Under the pieces are notes generated by a model. That model did no database searches. It was given only the letters and a program-made list of their open reading frames with translations, and was not told the DNA's origin. Source: Isoetes taiwanensis (lineage: Eukaryota > Streptophyta > Lycopodiopsida > Isoetales > Isoetaceae). From it: a DNA stretch of 64,000 bases. The stretch is from contig JAJEKV010000011.1 of the NCBI GenBank assembly GCA_021234155.1, positions 12,561,255 to 12,625,254 of the forward strand. The letters are read 5' to 3'. Of this stretch, positions 34,191 through 47,669 are shown one piece after another (position 1 is the first letter of the stretch; every line of letters starts with the position of its first letter). Position numbers and translations under genes: made by a program.

Positions 34191-36188
34191 TTCTATAATA
34201 TGAGAAGTCATTGCACGAGTAGACTATGGGGTATCCAACCTAAGAGCATGCATGTGGATCTACCAAAAATAACGAAATTGCAAAAATAACGAAAAGAATT
34301 CTAACGAGACTCCATCAATAATGGCTCCAAGGAAAATTTGACTCTAGTTGCACTTAACACAATAAAGGGAGCTCGGATCATCTAGGATAGTATGACCTAT
34401 TAAGCAGACCTATTAAGCACTTCTTTAAGTATTTCGTGTTGCTTTATTTATTATGCGACCAGGTTATGAAGAGAGACATCACATGAAAGTAATCATCGAG
34501 TCCCAATGATTTATTTCATATCATATAATCCAACTCTTTCTTAGAAAGGCTTTCTTTCTTTCTTTCTAAATAATCCAACTCTGTTGTACCGTACAGCTAA
34601 CAAAGCAGATGAAGCCTAAATTATTGCCGTTGGAAACTCAAGCCTTGATGCCATATTTATAATTGCAACATTTGTAGTAGGACAACTTGATGCCATGTTC
34701 TGTTTTCACTACAGAACCACCACAGGAGACACGTCATGATGTGCCATCATATCCTCTGTTGACAATCAGCACAAATCAAATGCCTTCCATCTAATGGTTA
34801 TGGAACCTACAATCCTGGTGTTGAAGGATAACCATAACCTGTATGATGCAAAACTGAACCATTTTCTATAAATAGGCCCTGCAAATATATGTGTATATGT
34901 TGAGTAATCAGAAGATTTCCCAAATTTTATGCCAACATATTGCTGTGAATATCCAGAAAAGAAACCAACCAAATTGCACCAAAGAAACTTTCTAATTTGT
35001 ACCCATAACAATTTCCACAACTCAACTGATACCTATAACAATTTCCACAACCCATATAAACTGTAGCAGAAGAACAAAATGTTTGTACATTGTGTAAGCC
35101 ATCAAATAATGCCGTTGTCGAATACCAAATGGTGATGATATGGCAATAGGAGGCCATGTAGTCAAAGTACAGCCAAAAGTATTTGTATCTTATCAATTTA
35201 AGAAAGGAAATAAACATGGTCAAGAAATATCCAGAGCTTGAATTGAGTACACGAATAGGTAATATACATATTGAATTATGGAACTACACGGAGAGCTGGA
35301 ACTGCACATAGAGAAATAGAGCATTAGAAGGGAAGTAGATAGATACATACATTTTCCAATAAAGATGTAACTTATTTGCCACAGTCAACGAAAAAATTCA
35401 GAGAAAAGGCTTTGTTAATGAAAACAATTGAGACCTGCTTCACTTCTGAAAAATCCCCTCCTATTTATGCAGTTTTCAGCCCTGTTTGCCGCTACTGCTC
35501 ATGATTCTGCTCATAATTCAGTCCTGGAAGGATCGCATTATACACGTCAAGGATTTGTACATCTAATGAAAAGCTTTGCATTTCCCATTGAGTTATCTTG
35601 TGATGTGCAAAGTTTTGGTATTCATTATGAAGGGGCAACCCACACCCTAATTATAAAAGGAGCAACTCATAGGCAACCGCATTCCAATCAGATGTAAAAA
35701 AAACAAATTAAAAAGAGCCATTGGACCCACCATCAATGTCCAACCTGTTAATGCAATGTCTACTGAGTTATGGATTTATATTTGTTCACAACGGTGTGAG
35801 ACACAATTTGTGTTAAAAATAACCTTCAATTCCTTGAAAGTGCACTATAGCGGATTGCATGTAGTAAGCAGAATTGTGGAGCTGTAAACAATATTGGTTG
35901 AGTTGTACAAACATGTTTACTGTTCTCCTTTATTGTGCTTTTGGAATAACTTTGTAATTTCCTTGGATGTGTGAAGCATTCACTTCTTTAAACAATGAGA
36001 TTGCCAACACATGGCGGATATCTTTTTCTCTTTTTTCGATGCCTACTATAACCAGTCATATAGCACAATTTGAAAGCCTTCTCAAATGATAACCCCCATG
36101 CTTTACCACTTTAGGTACACACGCATATATACAAAACACAGTGTCAATTAACGCAGCTCAACTATCTATCAATTTTAATAATATGCAC
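34191..36188. other. No gene seen
   Basis: AT-rich noncoding sequence with a CTTT microsatellite at 34548-34566 and short unsupported ORFs. Confidence 0.4.
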
Positions 36189-36700
36189 TCAAAGCCTCCT
36201 AAGGTTATCAAGACGTGCTTGGAGATCACTTGTGGCACCCTGGTGCTTGTTGACTCTGCTGGTGCTGCAGCCTTATTTGCAGGGGTATGGATGAGCTGCA
36301 TAAATTGATGTAATCAAAAAGTTATACCCTCAATTAAAACTACAAAATATACCTGTTGATCAAGGTCAATCCCAATTTCATCCAGAACTTGGTTGAACAG
36401 CTCGTTAGTTTCTTCCTCTTTCTTCATCACCTTCCAAAGCATCATCAATAGCATCTTCCATTACCATTTCCATTCTCTCATTCTGCTTTACAAACGCTTG
36501 CATAATTTCCTGCAGTGCTGGTAGACCTAACTAACTTCTGCACTCTTTGTTCTTCCCAAATCTACCTTTATGGCACCTGAAATAAGAATCAATACCTGAA
36601 TATGCAATGACACTCCTTGCAGTTGGGATTTCAGTCCATAAAACTTTGTAATTTGATGGCGGGTTCGAATAAGATCTTTTGCCATCACTCTAACGACACC
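36189..36700 (-). pseudogene. ESCRT-III subunit Vps2/CHMP2 pseudogene
   Basis: Vps2 is the ESCRT-III subunit that helps recruit the Vps4 ATPase for membrane scission at endosomes. Exon a (36700-36596) encodes VRVMAKDLIRTRHQITKFYG and LKSQLQGVSLHIQ. Exon b (36526-36353) encodes LPALQEIMQAFVKQNERMEM, DAIDDALEGDEE and FNQVLDEIGIDLDQQ. Exon c (36295-36189) ends ATSDLQARLDNLRRL, the C-terminal MIT-interacting motif. GT-AG introns remain, so it is not a retrocopy. The exon for the segment between a and b is absent (only about 70 bp separate them). One extra base in the GAA-rich run of exon b and a one-base shift before ATSDL break the frame. No N-terminal exons were found up to 38400. Confidence 0.88.
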
Positions 36701-39700
36701 CTAAAATAAACCAGATGAAAATTATTGGTATGAAGGGGCTGATATTAAAAAAATTGAAGAATAGAATACTGTAGTAAAAGCTATGAGAGCTTCCATGGTT
36801 GTATACGACCAGAGTAAAACGTAAGACTATCCTCTTCTCCTATATTTAGTCATTGAATATACAGTGTGCCTATTTCTGATCCTCAGACTCCAATAGCTAG
36901 GGAAGGAATGTCAGGGGCATCAAAATCGATTTCATAGAAATTAAAATTTTCTTTCTCAAAGTTGCATTAAACCCTGTTGCCCATTGCATCCCATAATGAA
37001 AAAGTGAATTCAGCCACTAAATACACCTTCAACGTGATGTTAAGTGATGTTCATGTGCACTCTATAGGAGATTCTTAGTATCAGCCAGTCAAGAACACTG
37101 TTAAAGAAGGCAAAATGATGATGCAGCTAAAATATAATGAAAAGATGGGGGCACAGGAGTTGGTGCATTTGTGCATTTGCACGCCAGCAGTTTTTAATAC
37201 TAATCTCAACAAGCTTACCAGCTAGCAAGAAAAACTTATCCAACCCTGTTGTGGATCTTCAAATTGGTGGGAGACATCACTTGGAATGCTGCGTTGAAGG
37301 TGCAGATGGGAGCGATAGAAATACCGATGATGATGATGCATAGTAGGTCTATTCTCCAGTTCTGTAAATTATCAACTGCCCACATAATACTCGAAATTAC
37401 ATATCCAAAGCAGTCAATGTAAGCAAAGTATTAAAGAAAGTGGCTTTGATAATTTAATTGCACAATGGATATCTAGAACATAAGCATCATTTGCAATTTC
37501 TCCAAGCCAAAACATATACCATGGATTCTAAATTTGAATTACGATCCATTTGCTAGTTTAATCACACTGGGGGATCATGCTATGCTATTAGTGCCTACGT
37601 AGGTAATAATCTTTAAAAAAAATCATCATGAATAGTATCAAACTCCTAGACATACCTTATATTTGTATGAAGCAGCTTACATCCAGTGATTTGACAAACC
37701 AGTAAATTAAGAACCATCTCTCTCTTATCCAGGCTAACACCAGGTTGCATGCTACATCCACATTTACCTTGCTAGATGTCAGCTAAGGACCCAAATCATT
37801 GATTTGCATCTTGTTTGCACCAAGAATAGGCCTACAATGATTCTTACCTTGCTGCCAGTACCCTGAGCCCAAATTCGAATCTACTGGCCTTGCACAGAGG
37901 CCAAGTTTCGACCCAGTTCTTTCCCAGCAAACTGCCATGCCGTTTTGATGAAGAAGAAAAGCAGGAGATGGTTATAAGGGCCGCGGTTTCCAGTTTTGGA
38001 GAAGCCGGAATAGAGTAGCTGGAACAGAGTAAAGTGGGCAAAAATATTAGGGCTTTGGACGCATTGCCCCAAATTGTGCCCGTACGCTGCAATACAGAGT
38101 CAAGCAAATAGGTAAGGCTTTGCCATTGCAACAAAAAATCAAGCAACAAATGGATCCAATGGCATTCCAAAACAACGCCTCTGCGCACCACAGCAGGGCC
38201 CAAGCATCGAACGAATTCATCCGTGCCAGGATAATCAAAACTCCAAAAGCGAAAAATCATGCTGAGAAATCCCAGAGCTCTGCCCACGACGAAGGATGCT
38301 ACAATGGGTCCGGTTCGATCAGTGGACCTTTGGGATTCTTCAAATCCCACCCATGCAGCGGTGCCTTCGGGGCCAAGTAAACAGGCGACCATTGAATGCT
38401 TTAGATGGAGTTCAAAAAATCCAAAGCATTCTTTCCCTTAAAAAGTTTTGCACATACGTGTCAGCACCAGGATGCTTCAAACAAATTAGCTTCAAATAAA
38501 TAGCCTCAAAGGAGACTGAATTATATATCATTATTATTATTATATATACAAGAACTACAGAGCTCTGCCCTTGATCCTTGAGGTTCAGGAATTAGAAACC
38601 AGGATCCAGATCTAATGACTGATCCATGGGTTCGCCGCCAATAAGAATTTTGAATTGATCAGTAGGATCCGAGATCAGAATCCTCCACAAACCCTTTCCT
38701 CACAAACATCTCAGTGCCCGATCTATCTCGACCCCATCTGGGTTTGAACTTTTCGCTTCTCCTTCTTTTATATAATGGAGGACAATCCAGAAGCTTCTGG
38801 AACAGTAGGCCTAACACTTTTTGGAACCTGCGAGAAGCTTCAAGAAACTTGTGGAATACGCCTATGTGTCAACTTCTGAAAGGTGTAGTCACCTCCCTAA
38901 TAATTTCAAAGGCTTACACGTCTACAACTCTAAGCAAAAATATCAATTTTCCATAATACCTCAAGCTGCCCCTTATCCTCCGTATTACAATTATATATTA
39001 AAAGATACAAGAAATTTATCGCGGCGTCTTGGCCGCCGCAAACATTTCTCTTCTTCTAAATCCATTAGGGGGGAATTTGTGTCAACTGGGAATCAAGTGA
39101 AAACCATCTCTTAGTGGATTTCGAGCCATGATGAACCATCTCTTAGTGGATTTCGAGCCATGATGCTTTGCCCTCATATTGAAGAAAATAGTGTTATTTC
39201 AAGTCTTTCAAAATGAGGTTCAAATTTTAAGACTCACTTTGCGAGCATGAGTTAGACGTGTGTTTTAAAAGTAAACATTTAAATAAATCCTTACATTGAA
39301 ATATTGACGCTAAATGATTATGATCTAAAATGATCTTATCCAAAACCCTATTTGATCATGAATTGCATTAAGAGCAGGAGGCTATTTCTAGGGAATCATC
39401 CATATATATTCACTAATCCATTTAGTAAGACCTTGTCAAGGCTATTATTGATGATTCTACACCATCAGAGTTCCAGAATCTGCATGATGGGGTATTTTTG
39501 CATTTTCAACATGTATTGGTCCAATATTGGGGTCAAATTGATCGAAAACCCCCATGTTTCCTTCAGAACCAAACCACTTGATTGATCCTTGAGCATCTCT
39601 GCATTAGGTGTATTAGATTGCTCCTAGTCTCACCCAAAAACCATGCTACTGATCCATTTGTGGCTATTGGTAGTGGCTTAATTAGTCAAACAACTTAAAA

Positions 39701-42700
39701 ATACATTCATTATAATATCTACATACAACGTGGCAGATGACATCGCAGAAGATATTCGGTGCAAAAAATACTGTGTGTAGAAGATGGTGAGTGTAAAAAG
39801 ATAGTGAGTTTTAAAAAGAAATTGTGCAAAGTATATGCGCATTTTCCATATACATCAAATATTTATTGGATCACACAATACTTACTTGATGATATAAAAA
39901 ATTTGTTGATGAAACAGAGGTAGAGTCGATATCTGTAGAAGTATTAGGAATTCTCAATTGAACAGAACGAATATAAAAGTCATATGAGGCCGGAGGTAGA
40001 GTCAATATATATTGAAGGACTAGGATTGAACAAAATAGTTATAATCCAACAATACCGTCAGATTCGCATTATCTTCAAAAATGAAGTGAGTCATAGCTTC
40101 GATAAGAAAATTTCTTATATAAGTTGTCTTACCATGGGGCAAGAAAAATGCCCCTTAAATCAACACGAATAAAGTAATGCCTCTTAAATCATCATCCTGC
40201 TTAACAAAGCTGCTCTGTGTGCCCCAACTCATGGGTTGACTGCTTGTATAGAAATGAAAAATAACTGCAGCTTAAAGAAAAGAACAATAGCATGATTGAA
40301 TGTTGGAAATAATAATGATATTATAGTAGACAGTGTGTAGACTCTGTAGTCAATGCTTCAAAGGCCGGAAACCCAACAACTGATAGAGTTTTTAAGAACT
40401 GGATTATCATGTGGAGTTGAGATGTAAACTATGTAAAAGAAAATCTGTTTGCCAGTTGTAGCTGATGGCAAACCTCGTTAGCAGGTCTAACAGGTGCAAA
40501 AAGTGCATGCGGGGCACTAGTAAAAATGCAGGATACTTATTTCAGGAGAATTACCCATAGATCGTTATTATTGCAGTGCATGTCCAGCGCGAACACATTA
40601 GGGAAGCCATCCAACTCTTTAGATGCAAAATGGTATCAATTGTGCAAACTTACATACACAATATTTGGCATGGTCCAGTGCTTGTGCCTGTATGTTTTGC
40701 AATTGCAATTCCATCAGATAACCTATTGTACAACATGAGTCTGGAGCCTCCAAATATGATTTGCACTTGCCTGGTTCACGTGAGAACTCACTTGGAGCAT
40801 TCTAGGTTGAGCATTCGCTTGGAACATTCTAGGTTCTGAACCTCCAGGTCACGACGTTTAGAGTAGGTGAACACTACATGTATCTTGGGACTTAATATTA
40901 GAACTTTCTTCTATCTTGTATTCTGTAATGCTCATGTAAGATCCTGCAGACAACATGAATTAATCGATGTAAATGTTGAGCTTCAGCTTTAGGCATGGCT
41001 CTGTCCTGAACATTATCCATATCTCAGTGATGCATAAAAGGGTGAACTATAATGTACTTGATTGAGACCTCTTCACCAAATAAGACTTGCATAACATAAG
41101 CGTAATGCCAGTTGCCTGCACTTCAACTTATGCATCACCTATACCAAATATAATGGTGTATTCTATAAATACTGAAGCATGAAACAGCTTATTAGCATAT
41201 CCAGATAGAACAACACTAATATAGAACAACACTAATATCTGCACCAAATGAAACATAACATAAGAGTCTTGTCACCTACCTCCATTTCAGCTTATGCATC
41301 ACCTACCTCCATTTCAGCTTATGCATCACCTATACCAAATGTAATGTTATTCTCTTAAGCACAATGAAGTAGCTTATTACCCTGAAATGGACCTCAAAAC
41401 TATGGAAGATTAAGAATTTAACTATTTATTGAAGCACTGAAATAATCTAAAAGGAAAAATGAACCTGAAGAGCATCTAGCTGAAAATACTTAATTGAGAT
41501 GTTTCGTTCTTTTGGTAGGTTGATTACGGTTGCATGTAAACACGAACTACAAATCACCCGCAAAAGCCAGATTAACACCACTAAAGGACAAATTAGCAAC
41601 TTTACCTGTAAACTCACTTAATTTCCTGCTAAAGTTGTAGGGCAGCTAAGGCAGAGCAGGGATTCCGATTCTTCTCTGCTAAATACTTTCATTCTTCACG
41701 TATTAGCTAGAATGTTCCAAGGCCTGCGGGATTTTCCCATCCAAACTGAGGGCGGAACGAGGGCAGAGCTCAGAACCGAATCTTAAGCGATCTTATAATA
41801 TTTTTATCAGAGATTTAACTTCCAAAAATTTAGGGCATATACATAACAATGGCCATACCAAAGCAAAAATGAAGAAAACGGGATATCTTACACATGCCTT
41901 CGATCTCCTCTGTTGTTTGACGATTCTTTTTCTATTTTCTTTGATCTGCTCTTGTTTTCCTCTCTTGTTCCATCAATCTCTTAGCTCTGCGCTTTGAACA
42001 GTAGATTTTGAACTTTTTTTGTAATATATTTCTGTATTTTCCCCTTTTCTAGAACCGGCCGCAAGATCAGGTTGTCGGCCAAATTTTCTGCAGCCATGGC
42101 CATGATCTTGAAGCTCAAAAGCAAAAATAACGGCGCAGCTATGCCTAATACGATCGGAAAAGGAAGTTTGAAGATCAGGATAGGGATTTTTGTTTTCATT
42201 CTTTTATGTACCGTGCTTCTCTGGGATGATGAATTTTTATCGGCCCTAACTGGGACCCCGTTCAGGTAGAACCCGACCGAAACGGATGGTGCTTTTCTTT
42301 CATATAGGCTGTGCCTGAAAGCTCTAATCCCGCTCTATATGGCATTCATAGGAGACTGCATTTGCCAAGCGTCGAGCATCGCCGGAGAAGACTGTCCCTA
42401 AAAATACGTGGCATACAAAATTAAAGTAGATTGCGGCGCAGAAAAAATAGAGAGGAACAAAAACAAAAATGAAAAATTAGAAATTGGATATAAACACACT
42501 TTGATTTGTGGGACACATCGGTTGCTCCTTTCCATCTGGGCCGTCGAGTTTCAGGGGTTAAATCTCGGCCACATATTTAGATGTGTGTACATGCATGGGC
42601 ATGCATGGGGGCATGCACCCCATCTGTGAACCGTCAGATCAAAGGGGAAGGCGAAATCATAGCCTTTGATTTTTGTAGGGAATGTGCAAGAACGTTTGAT

Positions 42701-43020
42701 TTGGTGTCATAGATCTTAGCCATTAGATCAAAAGGTTAGGATAAATCCTAGCCATTAAGTTTTTATATTAAATTACATTTTTTCTTTTAAATAAGGTGAG
42801 GTGGCATCCTCATTAATAAAAATATAGTGAGGTGGCAAAGCATTTATTGGATGGACTTTCTAGACAGCTTCTTTTTTCTTAATCACATTCAAAGGCCCGT
42901 AACTTGCACTAGAGGGGTCGGATTAAGGTGGAGCTCATGCCGTTGGATTCCTCTCATCGAGAGCTTTCCAATGAGTGGTGCTTTGGCACTGTTTCGCCAT
43001 AGTTGAAGCCAACTTGATCG
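36701..43020. other. Long stretch with no recognisable gene
   Basis: AT-rich. The longest ORF is 182 codons on minus (38392-37844, ATG start), whose translation resembles nothing I know and is overlapped by three plus-strand ORFs. Small direct repeats include a 31 bp tandem (ACCATCTCTTAGTGGATTTC-type) at 39103-39165 and a duplicated CACCTACCTCCATTTCAGCT at 41273-41330. An ATT microsatellite lies at 38530-38545. Confidence 0.4.
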
Positions 43021-43029
43021 GATCCTAAG

Positions 43030-44612
43030 AATCTTTTTATCTTAGAATCTTAATAGAATCTATGGTATGTTAAGAGAATCTAGGGGAATCTTCTTAGAAT
43101 CTTTGAGAATCTAGAGGAATCTCAATAGAATTTTAAAGAATCTATAGGAATCACAAGAGAATCTTTCGAAATCTTGTGGAATCCAATGGAATCTTCATAA
43201 ATCTTAACGAAATGTATGGTACACTAAGAGAATCTAGGGGAATCTTCCTGGGATTTTTGAGAGTCTAGAGGAATCTCATTAGAATATTTAGGAATCTATA
43301 GGAATCACAAGATAATCTTTGCAAAAATAGAGGAATCCAGTGGAATCTTCATAAATCTTTGAGAATCTGGGGGAATATTGATGGAATCTTAAAGAATCTA
43401 GGAGAATCTTCATAAGATTAGAGAATCTACATATAATGTTGGGGAATCTATGGGAATCTTGGGAAGATCTAGAGGAATCTATGAGAATCTTCATAAAATT
43501 TATGAGAATCTAAAGGAATTTTCATAGAATTTTACAAAATCTATAGTAATTTAAAAGAATCTAGAAGAATCTTTATGGGATCTTGAGGAATCTAGAGGAA
43601 TCTCAATATAACCTTAGTGAATCTAGTGGAATCTCACAAGGATCTTTGAGAATCTAGGAGAATCTTCATAGGATCTTAGAGTATCTAGGAGAATCAACAT
43701 AGAATCTTGGGGGATCTATGGGATTCTTGAGATCTTTGGAATCCAGTGGAATCTCAAAAGGATCTTTGAGGATCTAAGGGTGTCCTCATAAGATGTAGAG
43801 GAAGCTAAGAGAATCTAGATAGATTCTTGAGGAATATATAGGAATCTTAGGATAGTCTTTGAAAATTTCGAGGAATCTCAAGAGAATCTTAGGGACTATG
43901 GGAATCTCAAGAGGATCTATGGGAATCTGAGGAATCCTCATAGAATACTTGAGAATCTAGGGAAATCTTGATAGAATCTAAGAGAATCTAGGAGAATCCA
44001 TATAGAATCGCGGGGAATCATGTGAACCTTGAGAGAATCTTTGGGAATCTCGGGGAACCCTGATGGAAACTTTGAGAATCTAGGGGAATTTTGATGGAAT
44101 CTTGGAGAGCCTAAGGGAATCTTCATAGGATTTTAGAGAGTCTACGAGAATCTACATAGATTCTTGGGGAATCTATGGGAATCTTGAAAGAATCTAGAGG
44201 AATCTTAGAGAATCTAATGGAATCTTCATAGAATTTAAGGAAATGTAGGAGAATCTACATAAAATCCTGGGAAATTTAGAGGAATCTTTTATGATCTAGG
44301 GGAATCTCGATAGAATCCTGGAGAATCTTGAGGACTTTCATATGATCTAAGGGAATCTAGGAGAATATACATAGAATCTTGAGAAATGTAGAAGAATCTT
44401 GAGATAATCTTTGAAAATCTAGGGGAATCTCTATAGAATTTTAAGAATCTAAGAGAATCTTTCACATTGTATGTGTTTTGCAGGGTAAGTCTTGGAATCT
44501 TAATGGAATCTATGGTACTCTAATTGAATCTAGGGGAATCTTCTTGGAATCTTTGAGAATCTAAAGAAATCTCAAGACAATATTGAAATCTATAGAAATC
44601 AAAAGAGAATCT
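43030..44612. repeat. GAATCT array with 10-11 bp period, left part
   Basis: About 1.6 kb made of GAATCT or close variants separated by 4-5 bases. In 43620-43740 successive ATCT cores lie 11, 10, 10, 11, 10, 10, 11 and 10 bp apart, close to the helical repeat of B-DNA, with hints of a 21 bp dimer. Because the period is not a multiple of three it is not coding. The right part of the array is at 61922-62400. The segment 44330-44490 is a diverged duplicate of 62240-62420. Confidence 0.9.
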
Positions 44613-45438
44613 AGGGAAAATATAGATGCTAGGGTTTGCGCCTTAGGGCGGCGGCGGCCGCCCGAACACTGTGAGCCCTCAAGTGACTGGAACTGTAGCT
44701 GGAAGAGCAGCGACCAAGCTGCTTCTGCTTTGTAGAGGCCCTTAGCAGAGCACGGGGCTTCTATTACCACTCTCCATTTGGGTCTGCTGCAACAGGGAGT
44801 TGGTTGGAGTATGGCCGCTACTGCAATCTTCTCTTCTTTAACAACAGGTTGTGGTTTGGTAAGGGTTGCTTTGTGTTTTTGCCATGAGAGTTTTGCTATT
44901 TAGGCAGAAAATAGGCTAGCATGCAGCATGTGCTCCATATATTCTTGGTGGGTTAGAACCTATGAACTCATATGGGTCTGATCTTTCCGCTGATGCTAGG
45001 GCATATAAATAGTAATAGACTTGGTTTTTCAGATCTGAGTATGCCATGTACCTGCCTTTGGGACGAAGACCGCACTCACTGTTTTAAAGGCTGCACTCAT
45101 TGTAGTCTCTAGGTTGCACTCACTGCAGTTATTTTTAAGGCGGAAAGATAAAATGGTAATCAGATCTTCTGTATTGCTTGCCTAATGCTGTTCCTGTGCA
45201 TCTTTCCCCTCCTCTATCCCAGCTAGAGGGAGAGGCATGGCTTGTTCAGAAAAGACGGTTGAATTGAGGACGGGCGACCTATGATTTTACCAGCTCTTTT
45301 TTGATTTGTAGTGAGGATGTCATGGCTTCTTTGGGATTGCAGTATTTGGCTAGGAGACAGACTTATGGTAATGCTCTCTAGGAATGAAAGAGGCATTCTC
45401 CTGTAGTACCTATGATTGTAGGAAATGTGAGTAACTTC
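44613..45438 (+). mobile_element. L1-like retroposon, 5' part
   Basis: Begins near GCTAGGGTTTGCGCC (44628) in the middle of the GAATCT array and continues across the LTR retrotransposon to a poly(A) tail at 61905-61918. The 5' GCTAGGGTTTGCG and GGCGGCGGC stretch match the start of the retroposon at 9712-10806. AGAATCT-type sequence flanks both ends (candidate duplication AGAGAATCT at 44604-44612 and 61922-61930), but the array context makes that weak. No RT domain was seen. Confidence 0.6.
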
Positions 45439-46907
45439 TGTGATGTCCCCTACTCGTATACGATGCCCGCACCGTATACAAACAGGAGTTCATCCCCCGC
45501 ACCAGCTCCACACTGATACAGGGCCCTCCACATATCACTGTGACCGTCTAGAGTCCACAGTGGGAAGAGTGAAGGGGTCATTTTACCCCGTCTCCCTCAG
45601 GGCCTACCTAGCTGCGGAAGCGTAAACATACACGTCAGTAACATAACATCATATATCCACCTCGAAGGGTGGCACATTAACATCTGCATAGACAAAGATC
45701 AGCACAATACAAAGGAAGTTCCTACCCAAAGCTCAGACTCCAGGGGGTGACTGACTAGCTTGGGTCTCCAGAGTTCAGTGCAGACATAATCATGACAATG
45801 GATTGGGCTGGCATAAGAACATGGCTTAGGGTTGTCCACTCCATCCGCCCCTCCTGTGCACACTTTGCAGAGTAGGTTGAAAGGTGTTGGGACCTGACTG
45901 TAGCCCGCCGGGTGCATAGCCAAAGGGGCTATTCCTGGGTTACATCTCCCCAGTCCCGATGGGGCAGGTAGGGATCGCTCCCTCCAGAGATCTACATGCT
46001 GACCCAAGGTGACTAGAGAGCCACTGCCCTTATTTGACTTAACCCACTGGAAGGTGAACACCACCCCACGGGTATCGAGCCCATGTCTTACCCACACTCA
46101 GTGGCAAGCCATTAGACCTAGTCACTCTGATCCCCGGTAGGCCTTACACACCAGAGGGATCGGTCAAGGGTCAGAACACGAACCTCCTTCTAAGCCAGTC
46201 CGGCCCCTTCACCCACAACCAGGTGGGCTCCTGTACACAGGCCGAATTCTAGTAATGCACTAAGAGGGACTAGCTAGGAGCATCATCTACTAAGCTTTAA
46301 GTCTCTACCCCCCTTCCCAATACAATGAGTCCACAGAATGCATCCGTCCATCATATCAACATAAGTAAATAAGAACTAATCTAATTCATAGAGTTAGGTT
46401 CTTTAGTTAGAGTCAATCTCAGGATCTGCTTGGCTACTAGGGGTGATTTAATAGGCTAAACCTACTGGTTTGAATGCTGGAATAAGGTTTAGGCTATGCA
46501 ATCGACCAAATACCTGATCCCTGGTTCACTCTTCTCGATCCGAAGGCGTCCATGTCTCTGTTCTACTTCGGGATGCGGTCGGAAGGATGATCTGACAAGC
46601 TGGGGCGCACTGGCAGATCGTGGGAGTTGGAATTGGCTCCTCAGACGCGCGAATCGGAGCTCGGAAGGTCTATGGGCGAAAAAAGGAAAGTTAGGGTTTG
46701 GTGCCTTATGTAGGCTATCAGGGTTTCCATGACCCTTGGGCTACCTTCAATGGGTTAAAGGTCTAAAGGTGCGCGCATTGCTAAGTGTGCGCACCATTGC
46801 AAGTTGCCCCCTAGGGCGTCCTTGCTTGGGTACACGTCGGCGTACACGTCGACTGGACGGCGTGTACGCGTGACGCTTGAGACCGTATATCGTACTGGAA
46901 CGTCACA
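45439..46907 (-). repeat. 3' LTR (left)
   Basis: 1469 bp, near-identical to 59718-61197. Ends form the short inverted repeat TGTGAYGT/ACGTCACA. It lacks an 18 bp segment present in the other LTR (about 61148-61165) and has a longer stretch near 46605-46625. ORFs inside both LTRs are conserved only because the LTRs are copies, and are not treated as genes. Confidence 0.95.
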
Positions 46908-46920
46908 TTCTCCCCACCTT
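46908..46920 (-). other. Polypurine tract
   Basis: AAGGTGGGGAGAA on the minus strand directly abuts the 3' LTR, where plus-strand DNA synthesis is primed. A second copy (AAGGTGGGGAGA, 46960-46949) lies about 40 bp further in. Confidence 0.75.
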
Positions 46921-47669
46921 GAATTGATGCTATCCGCAGCATCGTGGGTCTCCCCACCTTGGGATCTTCTTAACCTGCAATCAACCTCATGCATAGAACA
47001 TACTTATTGCTACAGTTATACATTTAATAGAATTACCTCAAGGTCCTAATGTTTCGGTTTTATTGTTATATGTACAATTATTCTTCGAGGTACTCTTTAT
47101 TCCTTGCAACACATTACAACAAAATTGTGTTGCAAGTCTTCGTAGTTCGACCTCCTGGCCCTCCGGAGCACTCTATTGGCCTGCAGGTCAATACTACGTT
47201 AGTACCATTAATATTAAATAAAATTTTTTGGTTATATGGTGACCACCCCACCTATCTACATGGATGCATGGCTAATCTCCCAGCGTAGGAAGAGGGTGAA
47301 TCTTCCATTATGGCCGTGGAGACAGCGCCTATATGCCTATATGCCACTCATGCCTACACCTTTAGTTGCCCAGCGTGGAGGATAGGTCCTTCCCGTATAT
47401 GGGGCGTGAAGGCCAAATTCCTCCTATCAAAGCATATATGGGGCTAGAGGTGCTTTTCTATCAATGCATTCCTCAATGACCTCCTTTCTCTCGAGGTCGT
47501 TTACTTCCGTGGGACAGAAGTAGACTTTCCAAGCGGCACCGCGGTCATGCCTACATTGACATTACACCACGTCCTAGAGATCACCGTAGTAATCTCATCA
47601 TCGGTTACAACGCATGCAACCCTTACCTCATAGGTTGCATGCGTAGATTATACTTAACTAGGCAAGCTG
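46921..47669 (-). other. 3' untranslated region of the retrotransposon
   Basis: Lies between the chromodomain stop and the polypurine tract. No open frame of note. Confidence 0.5.

Noticed and set aside
37844-38392. 182-codon ORF as a gene
   Set aside because: Several overlapping ORFs on the other strand, no domain or splice context, and Cys/Leu/Ser-rich composition typical of chance frames.
43030-44612. Heat-shock elements (GAAnnTTC)
   Set aside because: GAATCTTC does match the two-unit core in places, but the array is explained by its GAATCT unit, and three-unit nGAAnnTTCnnGAAn spacing is not kept.
45440-46097. ORFs of 61 and 132 codons repeated in both LTRs
   Set aside because: They recur only because LTRs are copies. 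Composition and opposing overlapping frames give no sign of coding.
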